Below are positions 7,012-13,927 of a stretch of 13,927 nt of DNA, one piece after another. The translations under genes were made by a program, and so were the position numbers. This stretch comes from Bacteroidota bacterium (GTDB lineage: Bacteria > Bacteroidota > Bacteroidia > Flavobacteriales > Weeksellaceae): the NCBI GenBank assembly GCA_023399675.1, contig JAEWOM010000297.1, positions 1-13,927 on the forward strand. Direction: 5' to 3'. Position 1 is the stretch's first letter; every line of letters begins with the position of its first letter. Below the pieces are notes generated by a model that ran no database searches, was not told where the DNA came from, and saw only the letters and a program-made list of their open reading frames with translations.

Positions 7012-7935
7012 ATGACATTTCGGTACTTTTCTTATTTACTACTTTTCGGATTCATTTTACAAAACTGTGCTGCAACCAACTCCAATCGTGAGGCTACCGT
7101 TCAGTCCTATGGCTGGAAGGAGTACCACATCGGCAATTCAGCCCGTACTGATGATAACCTGTTGAGAGTAGCCTTCCTTGGCGATGCCGAACCAAAACCG
7201 TGCGCTCAGTTTCCGCACACAGATGCCGCTGTTCAGCACATCAATTCGCTTTCCGGCAGCAATGCCGTGGATTTTGTTATCGGAATCGGCGATATAGCGC
7301 ATAAAGGAACCGAAATTCAGTACGAAGAAGCGACGGAAGTACTTAAAAATCTGAAGCCGGCCTTCTACCCCATTATGGGAAATGAAGAACACGGAAGTAC
7401 GGTTGAGCGCTTTATGGAATTTGCCAAACAGTGGAACCCCGCAATTGAATCACCGAATTATATACTGAACCATCCGAAATTTGCTTTTGTACTCGCTTCG
7501 CCGGATAACGGCAGGGATTTTAACGACAAAGGAGCAACGAACATTGCCCAGCAGATCAAAAAACTGGCTCCCAAACCGGTAATCCTCGTCGTTCACAGTG
7601 CACACAAGGGTGTTTACAGTGAAAGTGCAGACAAAGGAATCGAAAATGCAGTTTTCCGTTCTCAGGTGCTGTCACAACCTAATCTCGTCACTGTTGTTTC
7701 GGGAGACCTGCACATGGATATGGACAGAACGGGACATTCGAAAAAAATCGGAAATATTCAATACCTCCACATACCTGCGCTTGAACGTACCAAGGTTCCT
7801 GATGAAACCGTACACAATCCCATGATCCGAATCATGACCATCGGAAAAAACGGAAATATTGATGTGGAAACTTACAACGTGGGACAATTCACCCCGATTG
7901 AAAAACACCGCTACCGTTTTGATCTTCGCCTCTAA
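7012..7935 (+). CDS. Lipoprotein metallophosphoesterase, calcineurin-like (307 aa)
   Basis: The N-terminus MTFRYFSYLLLFGFILQNC is a lipoprotein signal with a lipobox ending at Cys19, so the mature protein should be lipid-anchored outside the cytoplasm. The calcineurin-like metal-binding motifs follow in order: FLGDAEP (Asp58), GIGDIAH (Asp94, His97), GNEEH (Asn124, His127), VVHSAHKG (His195) and SGDLHMD (His234, Asp236). The first motif has GDAE where many members have D-x-H, and the fourth has GNEEH in place of GNHD/E, so it belongs to a divergent branch and the metal site may differ. The reaction is probably hydrolysis of a phosphomono- or diester; the substrate is unknown. The ATG at 7012 is chosen because the TTG at 6982 lies inside the promoter. 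It is monocistronic, with its own promoter. Confidence 0.88.
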   Translation: MTFRYFSYLLLFGFILQNCAATNSNREATVQSYGWKEYHIGNSARTDDNLLRVAFLGDAEPKPCAQFPHTDAAVQHINSLSGSNAVDFVIGIGDIAHKGTEIQYEEATEVLKNLKPAFYPIMGNEEHGSTVERFMEFAKQWNPAIESPNYILNHPKFAFVLASPDNGRDFNDKGATNIAQQIKKLAPKPVILVVHSAHKGVYSESADKGIENAVFRSQVLSQPNLVTVVSGDLHMDMDRTGHSKKIGNIQYLHIPALERTKVPDETVHNPMIRIMTIGKNGNIDVETYNVGQFTPIEKHRYRFDLRL

Positions 7936-7977
7936 GCACCGACGTTAAACTAAATTTTTGTTTATAATTCAGTTGGG

Positions 7978-8014
7978 AAAAAAATACAATCAACTGAAAA
8001 AGCAGATGATTGTA
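7978..8014 (-). terminator. Intrinsic terminator of the peptidase/tRNA-Arg unit
   Basis: On the minus strand TACAATCA (8014-8007) pairs with TGATTGTA (7992-7985). After one mismatch, three more pairs close a six-base loop, and the stem is followed by seven T residues (7984-7978). It begins 11 bases after the tRNA 3' end. The convergent phosphoesterase gene may use the same stem, but no T-run lies on that side. Confidence 0.85.
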
Positions 8015-8025
8015 AATTAAAATTG

Positions 8026-8097
8026 TAGCCTCACCAGGAATCGAACCTGGATCTAAAGTTTAGGAAACTTCTATTCTATCCGTTGAACTATGAGGCC
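8026..8097 (-). tRNA. tRNA-Arg, anticodon CCT
   Basis: The minus strand folds into a full cloverleaf of 72 bases. The acceptor stem is GGCCTCA with TGAGGCT (a G-U pair at 1-72) and discriminator A73. The D-stem is GTTC with GAAT. The anticodon stem is GAAGT with ACTTT and the loop TTCCTAA gives anticodon CCT, which reads AGG. The variable loop has four bases, and the T-arm is CCAGG, TTCGATT, CCTGG. CCA is not encoded and must be added after transcription. The gene begins 14 bases after the stop of the M28 peptidase gene on the same strand and is followed by a strong terminator, so it may be transcribed partly from the peptidase promoter. Confidence 0.96.
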
Positions 8098-8111
8098 GTG
8101 CTGTTGCCCAA

Positions 8112-9143
8112 TCAGCGGGTATTTTTTCCGTCTACGATAATGCGTGCGTCGCGGTTGGCGAGTTCCCAGGCAGTAGCAAAAATAAGCTGGGTTCGCTTCT
8201 GCAGCAGTGGAAAATCAATTTTTTCTGAGGTGTCTGTTGGCTTGTGATAATCCTCATGAATACCGTCAAAGTAAAATGCTGCCGGAATATTGTGTTTTGC
8301 AAAATTATAGTGATCTGAACGGTAGTATAACATTTGCGGGTCTTTCGGATCGTCGTATTTGTAATTGAGTTCCAGATTGGTGAATTTCTTATTCGCCTCT
8401 TCACTTATTTTCTTCAGTTCCGAGCTCAGCATCGCTGAACCGATCACGTACACATACTCTTTACCGCGGTTTTCTGCATCATCCCGACCGATCATATCGA
8501 TGTTGAGATTCGCTACGGTATTCGCCAGCGGAAACACTGGATTTTGTGTATAATAATCGGAACCGAAAAGTCCGTGCTCTTCACCGGTAACATGCAGAAA
8601 TAAAACGGATCTCTTCGGGCCCTGTTTTGCATCGCTCGCCTTTTTAAACGCTTCAGCAATTTCCATTACCGCCACAGTTCCGCTTCCGTTGTCATCTGCT
8701 CCATTGTAGATCTGGTCATTTTTCATCCCGACATGATCGTAATGTGCTGAGATTACAATAATTTCATCAGGCTTTTCCGTTCCGCGGATGAATGCAAGGA
8801 TATTCTCGGAATCTTCGAGTTTAGTGCCTCTTTTGTTTTTGTTTAAGAAGGTAGCCGGAACCGGCTGATAATATGAACCCAGTGCCTGCGGGAAACCGAT
8901 GCCACGCTCTTTATAGTAATTTACCATATAATTACCCGCTTTTTTCTGTCCTGCACTTCCCGTTTGCCGGCCTTCCATTTCATCTGCAGCAATAACGTAG
9001 AGATTTTTTTTGAGCTCATCCGCAGTGATCGAATTAAAGGCCTCTGAAAACACTTTTTCAGATTTGGAAGAATTCTGCGCCGTGCATCCGGTTAACGTTA
9101 CGGTAAGAACTGCAGCAGTAATAATTGTCGTAAACTTCTTCAT
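8112..9143 (-). CDS. M28-family zinc metallopeptidase, lipoprotein (343 aa)
   Basis: A lipoprotein signal (AVLTVTLTGC, lipidated Cys20) places it in the envelope. The M28 (aminopeptidase S/Y, PSMA-like) zinc motifs are complete: SAHYDH (His134), GADDNGSG (Asp150/151, bridging), TGEEHGLFGS (Glu188 as general base, Glu189 as ligand), NIDMIGR (Asp216) and EDYHKPTDT (His300). The segment after the signal (AADEMEGRQTGSAGQKKAG, about 52-70) is typical of exported family members, which release N-terminal amino acids from peptides. Specificity cannot be read from the sequence. The length is normal for an exported single-domain M28 enzyme. It stands divergent from the aminotransferase pair. TATCTTTA (minus strand of 9165-9172) is a near match to the -7 consensus about 20 bases upstream of the ATG, but no -33 element is visible. 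Confidence 0.94.
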   Translation of the reverse strand: MKKFTTIITAAVLTVTLTGCTAQNSSKSEKVFSEAFNSITADELKKNLYVIAADEMEGRQTGSAGQKKAGNYMVNYYKERGIGFPQALGSYYQPVPATFLNKNKRGTKLEDSENILAFIRGTEKPDEIIVISAHYDHVGMKNDQIYNGADDNGSGTVAVMEIAEAFKKASDAKQGPKRSVLFLHVTGEEHGLFGSDYYTQNPVFPLANTVANLNIDMIGRDDAENRGKEYVYVIGSAMLSSELKKISEEANKKFTNLELNYKYDDPKDPQMLYYRSDHYNFAKHNIPAAFYFDGIHEDYHKPTDTSEKIDFPLLQKRTQLIFATAWELANRDARIIVDGKNTR

Positions 9144-9260
9144 GATCGGTTGATATTAAGAGCCTAAAGATAATATTTTTAGTCATATTTTTCGTGTTTT
9201 CAGATAACGCTTTGACCAATCCTGTAGAAGAGTTTTATTGAACAAGACCAATTAAATTCC

Positions 9261-9294
9261 CTGAGATTTTTTCAGAATTCCTGAAGCATTTCAG
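9261..9294. repeat. Alternating CTGA/TCAG inverted repeats upstream of the aminotransferase pair
   Basis: Four half-sites alternate: CTGA (9261), TTCAG (9271-9275), CTGAA (9281-9285) and TTCAG (9290-9294). Each neighbouring pair forms a small palindrome, for example TTCAGAATTCCTGAA at 9271-9285. The block lies about 75-110 bases before the ATG at 9370 and could be an operator. No regulator is known; short AT-rich repeats can also arise by chance. Confidence 0.3.
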
Positions 9295-9369
9295 TAAAAA
9301 AGTAACGACATTTCATATTATCGATGCTAAAAGTTCTTAATGCACAATTGGTTTTAGTATATTTATCTG

Positions 9370-10515
9370 ATGAATCTCAAAAGAAAACACAGCGGAAAAG
9401 ACCTGACGATATTCTCTGAAATGTCCGCACTTGCGCAGCAGTACGGAGCAGTAAATCTTTCCCAGGGTTTTCCGGATTACGAAGTGGACAGCCGTCTTAA
9501 GAAACTGCTGCACGAAGCCACCGACCTGAATTATAATCAATATGCACCACTCGCGGGAAACCCTTTGCTGATTGAAAATCTGATCACTTTTAACAGTGTC
9601 CGCAAGAACCCGTTGCAGGTTTCAAAAAACGAAATAACGGTAACGCCCGGTGCAACATACGGGATTTATTCAGCGCTTACGGCCATTCTGCAACCCGGTG
9701 ATGAAGTAATCGTTCTGGAACCTTGCTACGACAGCTATGTGCCGTCAATTGAATTGAATGGCGGAATTCCGGTTTTTGTATCCCTAAATGATGACTTCGA
9801 GCCCGACTGGGTTCTGTTAAAAAACGCAATCAGTGCGAAAACGCGGGCCATTATCATCAATTTCCCGCATAATCCGTCCGGAAAAGTTTGGAACAGAGAA
9901 ATTTTTGATAAACTCTACGAATTAGTAAAAGACACACAGATTCTGATTATTTCAGATGAAGTCTATGATTTACTGGTTTATGACGATGCTGAATTTTACA
10001 GCTGCTTTCACCACCCCGGCCTGAAAGAAAGATCTTTCTGCATTTTTTCGTTCGGGAAAATGTTTCACATCACAGGCTGGAAAGTCGGTTATGTTATCGC
10101 TTCCGAAGAGCTGAGCGAAGCCTTCCGCCGCGTACATCAGTATCTGACTTTCTGTGTGAATGCGCCGGCACAGTTTGCTCTTGCAAAATATCTTGAAATC
10201 TTCGATCCCGCTGATAACCGAAAGAAAATGGAAGCGAGGAGAAACTATTTTGTCGAACTGCTGAAGGATACGCCTTTTGAGCTTCAGAATAAAGCGCAGG
10301 GAAGTTATTTTCAGGTTGCCGGATTCAGGAATATTAAACCTGAACTCAGTGACAAAGAATTTGCAGTCTGGCTGACGAAAACGGCAAAGGTGGCCTGCAT
10401 TCCGGTGTCTGCATTTTATCACGATGAAAAAAATACCGGGCTCATCCGGTTCTGCTTTGCAAAAAAACAGGAAACGGTAGCTGAAGCCATTCAGAATCTT
10501 AAGAAATTTCTTTAA
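9370..10515 (+). CDS. PLP-dependent aminotransferase, YbdL / methionine aminotransferase type (381 aa)
   Basis: This is a fold-type I (class I/II) aminotransferase, very similar in motif order to E. coli YbdL, which prefers methionine and aromatic amino acids and is related to kynurenine aminotransferases. Visible features are the N-terminal IFSEMSALAQQ...NLSQGFPDY, the cofactor phosphate-side GATYG (94-98), Asn168 in HNPSG, Asp196 and Tyr199 in SDEVY, the Schiff-base Lys230 in SFGKMFHITGWK, and substrate-carboxylate Arg360 in RFCFAKK. All key residues are present and the length is normal, so it should be an active cytoplasmic dimer that converts an amino acid to its 2-oxo acid, perhaps in methionine salvage (inference). 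It is the first of two tandem paralogues, with the second ATG 25 bases downstream. The start directly precedes the family-conserved region; no clear promoter was found in the 226-base upstream gap. Confidence 0.93.
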   Translation: MNLKRKHSGKDLTIFSEMSALAQQYGAVNLSQGFPDYEVDSRLKKLLHEATDLNYNQYAPLAGNPLLIENLITFNSVRKNPLQVSKNEITVTPGATYGIYSALTAILQPGDEVIVLEPCYDSYVPSIELNGGIPVFVSLNDDFEPDWVLLKNAISAKTRAIIINFPHNPSGKVWNREIFDKLYELVKDTQILIISDEVYDLLVYDDAEFYSCFHHPGLKERSFCIFSFGKMFHITGWKVGYVIASEELSEAFRRVHQYLTFCVNAPAQFALAKYLEIFDPADNRKKMEARRNYFVELLKDTPFELQNKAQGSYFQVAGFRNIKPELSDKEFAVWLTKTAKVACIPVSAFYHDEKNTGLIRFCFAKKQETVAEAIQNLKKFL

Positions 10516-10540
10516 ACAATCACCCTGAAAAACTGTAACC

Positions 10541-11689
10541 ATGCCTCACTTCAAAAGCCGTCATACCGGGAAAGAAACCAATATCTTCACTGAGGTTTGC
10601 GGACTCGCTGTACAGCATGATGCAGTAAATTTATCTCAGGGCAGCCCGGATTATGCGATAGATTCAAGGCTGAAAGACTTTCTGATTGAAGCGGCAGGAG
10701 AAGATATGAATCCATACGCTTCAAATTTTGCACTTCCCTACCTGAAACAGAGTCTGATTCGTTTTAATGCTGCACGGCAGAATCCGCTCTTCCTGGAAGA
10801 TCATGAAATATCCATCGTTCCCGGTGCTACCTACGGAATCTACATTGCGTTTACCACTTTTCTGGAACCCGGCGATGAAGTGATATTGCTCGAGCCATGC
10901 TACGACACGTATTTACCGGCAGTTGAAATGATGAAGGCAATACCGGTGTGCGTACCACTCGACGAAAACTTTGAAGTTGACTGGAATCTACTGGAAAAAT
11001 CAATTACCTCCAGAACGAAATCGATAATCGTGAATTCTCCGCAAAATCCAACCGGGAAAATCTGGGACGAACAGGAATGGCAGAACCTTTGGGAACTGAT
11101 AAAAGATACAGACATCATCGTGATATCAGACGAAGTGTATGACCTGATCTGCTACGACGGCAAACCTTTCATCAGTGCTTTTCACCATCCGGCCATCAAA
11201 GAACGTTGTTTCTGCATCTATTCTTTTGAAAAGATGTTTCATGTTTCTGGTTGGAAAGCCAGCTACGTAATTGCTTCGGAAGAGTGCACGAAAGCTTTCC
11301 GGCAAATTCACCAATACCTGACTTTTACAATCAACATGCATTCTCAGCATGCGATTGCCAAATACCTCGATGTTTTCAATGTGGATGAACATCAGATTTT
11401 TTTGCAGCAGAAAAGAGATCTGATGCTTGAAGTTTTCAGCGGCCTACCGCTGCAGCCGGCAAATATTGCGCAGGGCGGACTGTTTCAAACATTCAGATAT
11501 GCCACCTCTTCAAGTTATGATGATGCTGATTTCGCCTTTAATTTAATTCGCAGAGCAAAAGTTGCTTCCATTCCCTATTCCGCATTTTATTGTGACGGAA
11601 GGAGCACGGGTTATTTGCGGTTTTGTTTTGCGAAAAAAGAAGAGACGATTCGTGAAGCTGCGGACCGTCTGCATGCTTACTGGAAATAA
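10541..11689 (+). CDS. Second YbdL-type PLP aminotransferase, diverged tandem paralogue (382 aa)
   Basis: It aligns end to end with the preceding gene, with roughly half of the positions identical by eye, so it is a tandem duplicate that has diverged. The catalytic set is kept: GATYG (95-99), Asn169 in QNPTG, Asp197 and Tyr200 in SDEVY, Schiff-base Lys231 in SFEKMFHVSGWK, and Arg360 in RFCFAKK. Changes cluster around the active site: SQGSPDY for SQGFPDY, SFEK for SFGK, GWKASY for GWKVGY, and INMHSQHA for VNAPAQFA in the segment after HQYLTF. A shifted substrate range is therefore likely, but which substrate is unknown. It is co-transcribed with its partner (25-base gap) and ends at a hairpin shared with the convergent pyrophosphatase gene. 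Confidence 0.92.
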   Translation: MPHFKSRHTGKETNIFTEVCGLAVQHDAVNLSQGSPDYAIDSRLKDFLIEAAGEDMNPYASNFALPYLKQSLIRFNAARQNPLFLEDHEISIVPGATYGIYIAFTTFLEPGDEVILLEPCYDTYLPAVEMMKAIPVCVPLDENFEVDWNLLEKSITSRTKSIIVNSPQNPTGKIWDEQEWQNLWELIKDTDIIVISDEVYDLICYDGKPFISAFHHPAIKERCFCIYSFEKMFHVSGWKASYVIASEECTKAFRQIHQYLTFTINMHSQHAIAKYLDVFNVDEHQIFLQQKRDLMLEVFSGLPLQPANIAQGGLFQTFRYATSSSYDDADFAFNLIRRAKVASIPYSAFYCDGRSTGYLRFCFAKKEETIREAADRLHAYWK

Positions 11690-11727
11690 AAAAAACGGAT
11701 GCCTCAAAATAAGCACCCGTTTCTGTT
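11684..11727. terminator. Shared terminator hairpin between convergent genes
   Basis: AAACGG (11693-11698) and TGC (11700-11702) pair with GCA (11713-11715) and CCGTTT (11717-11722), with one A-C mismatch and a ten-base loop. On the minus strand the stem is followed by a run of eight T with more T beyond, an excellent terminator for the pyrophosphatase gene, which stops at 11744. On the plus strand CTGTTTTA follows, so the aminotransferase transcript can also end here. Confidence 0.8.
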
Positions 11728-11743
11728 TTATAATTATTCTGTA

Positions 11744-13927
11744 TTAGAAAGATAAAACACGAACATCGATTCTTCGGTTCTGCGCTTTACATTCATCGGT
11801 ATCATTCGCAGCACAGATCGGGAACTGCTCACCATAGCCTTCCGCTTCTATTCTGTCAGCCGGAATTCCGCTTTCAATCAGTTTCAGTTTGGCTGTCTGC
11901 GCACGCAGGTTAGACAGTTTCACATTGCTGTCCGGATTTCCGGTATTATCCGTATATCCTCCAAGTTTAACGCGCATTGATGGATAAGCATTCATCATTT
12001 TTGCGAGATTGGTCAACTGAAGTTCTGATCCCGGTTTAAGATCACTGCTGCCTGATGCAAAGAATAGATTTTCAATTGTGTACCAGTTCTGATCATTCAG
12101 CAAGCTCTGATCCTGCAGACGAAGTCCTTCATTCAGGTTGATCAGTTGGCTGTTGGCACCGATCAGCATTACTTCTCCATTAGGAAGTGTAACCTGTGTA
12201 TCAGGACCCAGTACATACTGATAATCACCATCCACATTCACTGTACCTGTCGGCACAACCAGCGCCGGATCTCCGGCTTCATTTAGAGCAGTAGCCTGAT
12301 TCACTGCAGGACCGTGCACGGTTCCCGCTGAAGCAAGTTGTAACGCTGCCAGTTTTTCGGCGCGGTTCTGCTGAATCTGATCGGCGTGCATTACTGCAAG
12401 TGTCGGTGCGATTACAAGAGAAACAATGGACATCAGCTTGATCAGGATATTCATCGACGGTCCGGAAGTATCTTTGAACGGATCTCCAACGGTATCACCC
12501 GTTACAGAAGCTTTGTGCGGTTCTGAACCTTTATAAAATGTTTTTCCGTTGATATCAACTCCTTTTTCAAATGATTTTTTAGCGTTATCCCAGGCGCCTC
12601 CGGCATTATTCTGGAACATACCCATCAATACCCCTGAAACTGTAGCACCTGCAAGGAATCCTCCAAGCACTTCAGGTCCGAAGATAAATCCAACCAAAAG
12701 CGGTGAAATAATTGCGATTGCTCCCGGCAACATCATTTTTCTGATCGATGCATCGGTAGAAATGGCTACACATTTTTCATATTCCGGTTCAGCTTTTCCT
12801 TCCAGAATTCCCGGAATTTCTCTGAACTGTCTTCTTACTTCTTCCACCATCGCCATAGCAGCCTTTCCTACCGCCGTAATGGCAAGTGATGAAAAGATGA
12901 ATGGAATCATCGCACCTACAAACAATCCGGAAAGAACATCTGCACGATAGATATCGATACCGTCAATTTTAGCAATTCCGACAAATGCCGCGAATAATGC
13001 AAGTGCAGTAAGTGCTGCAGAAGCAATGGCAAATCCTTTTCCGGTTGCAGCAGTAGTATTTCCAACGGCATCCAGAATATCAGTTTTTTCTCTTACTTCT
13101 TTCGGCAATTCACTCATTTCGGCAATTCCACCAGCATTGTCAGCAATCGGACCGAAAGCATCGATCGCAAGTTGCATCGCAGTAGTAGCCATCATTCCGG
13201 CCGCAGCAATTGCCACACCGTACAGTCCGGCACACAGATAAGAACCGTAAATACCACCTGCCAAAACAAGAATCGGAAGCAAAGTAGATTCCATTCCTAC
13301 GGAAAGTCCTCCGATGATATTGGTCGCATGTCCTGTTGACGACTGTCTTACGATGCTGGAGACCGGTCTTTTGCCCATCGCCGTATAAAATTCGGTAATG
13401 ATACTCATCAGCGTTCCCACTACAAGTCCAACGATAATGGCACCGAATACGCCCGTTTTAGTAAACTCATGTCCGCGAAGAACCATTGTATCCGGAAGCA
13501 GGTAATTGACCAGAAAATAAGAAGTAATCGCAGTAAGTACAATACTTCCCCAGTTTCCGATATTCAGTGCATTCTGAACCGCAGAAGTGCTGTTTCCTGC
13601 CGTATCACTGATTTTCACAAAGAAAGTTCCGACAATGGAAAAGATAATTCCAAGGCCTGCGATAAGCATCGGTAAAAGAATTGGTGCATATCCGCCGAAA
13701 GCATCCTCAGAGAATGTTTCACGTCCCAGTACCATCGTTGCGAGTACGGTTGCCACATAAGAGCCGAAAAGGTCAGCGCCCATCCCTGCAACATCACCAA
13801 CATTGTCACCAACGTTGTCTGCAATAGTTGCCGGATTTCTCGGGTCATCTTCCGGAATTCCCGCTTCTACTTTACCAACCAGGTCTGCACCAACATCGGC
13901 TGCTTTGGTATAAATCCCGCCTCCTAC
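11744..13927 (-). CDS. hppA: Membrane-integral ion-pumping pyrophosphatase with C-terminal OmpA-like domain (5' end outside window)
   Basis: The enzyme hydrolyses pyrophosphate at the cytoplasmic face and pumps H+ and/or Na+ out. The frame continues to the window edge; 727 residues are visible. Hallmarks are [30 protein letters not shown] and MGADLFGSY close to the edge (13750-13927), [27 protein letters not shown] (nt about 13034-13063), GGAWDNAKK and [15 protein letters not shown]. Ala after GNTTA marks the K+-dependent class; the ion pumped cannot be decided. The last membrane span ([19 protein letters not shown]) would normally end such a protein. Here about 100 linker residues and an OmpA-like domain follow (nt about 12091-11747: [42 protein letters not shown]), with the Asp and Arg that bind peptidoglycan diaminopimelate. 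Since the C-terminus of these pumps is extracytoplasmic, the domain would face the cell wall. Cysteines in [11 protein letters not shown] may form a disulfide. Confidence 0.95.
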   Translation of the reverse strand, partial: VGGGIYTKAADVGADLVGKVEAGIPEDDPRNPATIADNVGDNVGDVAGMGADLFGSYVATVLATMVLGRETFSEDAFGGYAPILLPMLIAGLGIIFSIVGTFFVKISDTAGNSTSAVQNALNIGNWGSIVLTAITSYFLVNYLLPDTMVLRGHEFTKTGVFGAIIVGLVVGTLMSIITEFYTAMGKRPVSSIVRQSSTGHATNIIGGLSVGMESTLLPILVLAGGIYGSYLCAGLYGVAIAAAGMMATTAMQLAIDAFGPIADNAGGIAEMSELPKEVREKTDILDAVGNTTAATGKGFAIASAALTALALFAAFVGIAKIDGIDIYRADVLSGLFVGAMIPFIFSSLAITAVGKAAMAMVEEVRRQFREIPGILEGKAEPEYEKCVAISTDASIRKMMLPGAIAIISPLLVGFIFGPEVLGGFLAGATVSGVLMGMFQNNAGGAWDNAKKSFEKGVDINGKTFYKGSEPHKASVTGDTVGDPFKDTSGPSMNILIKLMSIVSLVIAPTLAVMHADQIQQNRAEKLAALQLASAGTVHGPAVNQATALNEAGDPALVVPTGTVNVDGDYQYVLGPDTQVTLPNGEVMLIGANSQLINLNEGLRLQDQSLLNDQNWYTIENLFFASGSSDLKPGSELQLTNLAKMMNAYPSMRVKLGGYTDNTGNPDSNVKLSNLRAQTAKLKLIESGIPADRIEAEGYGEQFPICAANDTDECKAQNRRIDVRVLSF

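Noticed and set aside
9348..9365. TATATTTA at 9358 as the promoter of the aminotransferase operon
   Set aside because: The last base departs from the consensus, the nearest TTG is only seven bases away, and the transcript would begin at the start codon.
9970..10542. Minus-strand 190-residue open frame within the first aminotransferase
   Set aside because: It is an antisense shadow; the plus strand carries a complete, motif-bearing aminotransferase over the same bases.
12549..12950. Plus-strand 133-residue open frame inside the pyrophosphatase gene
   Set aside because: It is antisense to well-conserved pyrophosphatase sequence and has a composition typical of reversed membrane-protein codons.

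Overview
The window looks like chromosomal DNA of a member of the Bacteroidota, most likely a flavobacterium of the Chryseobacterium/Kaistella type. This rests on two exact TAnnTTTG -7 elements (upstream of uvrA and of the phosphoesterase gene), weak Shine-Dalgarno sites, moderately AT-rich DNA, many short secreted proteins and lipoproteins, and protein variants that read as flavobacterial (UvrA, a YARHG protein, an OmpA-tailed membrane pyrophosphatase). The genus is an inference from memory, not a measurement.

Left part (1-2072, minus strand): a run of small exported proteins of unknown role. In transcription order these are a YARHG-domain protein, an unlisted 57-residue single-span membrane ORF with a non-ATG start, a 236-residue exported protein, and an exported protein cut by the window edge. 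Short spacing suggests co-transcription.

Centre-left (2346-6490, plus strand): a flavobacterial promoter, then uvrA, a CPBP-family intramembrane protease whose ATG directly follows the uvrA stop codon, and a hotdog acyl-CoA thioesterase that overlaps the protease gene by 32 bases. This is almost certainly one operon joining nucleotide excision repair to two unrelated genes.

Intergenic region 6491-6981: 491 bases without a confident gene but full of structure. It holds a 24-base near-palindrome made of two inverted DnaA-box sequences (one a perfect TTATCCACA), an AT-rich stretch, two tandem hairpins (the first a good intrinsic terminator), a start-less 69-codon open frame on the minus strand, and the promoter of the next gene. 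It is a candidate replication origin or DnaA-binding locus.

Right part: a lipoprotein metallophosphoesterase (+); a tRNA-Arg(CCT) and an M28 metallopeptidase lipoprotein (both -), closed by a strong terminator; two tandem paralogous PLP aminotransferases of the YbdL/methionine aminotransferase type (+); then, convergent and sharing a terminator hairpin, a membrane-integral ion-pumping pyrophosphatase (-, 5' end outside the window) that carries a C-terminal OmpA-like peptidoglycan-binding domain. That fusion is the most unusual protein architecture here. No mobile element, CRISPR array or rRNA was seen.
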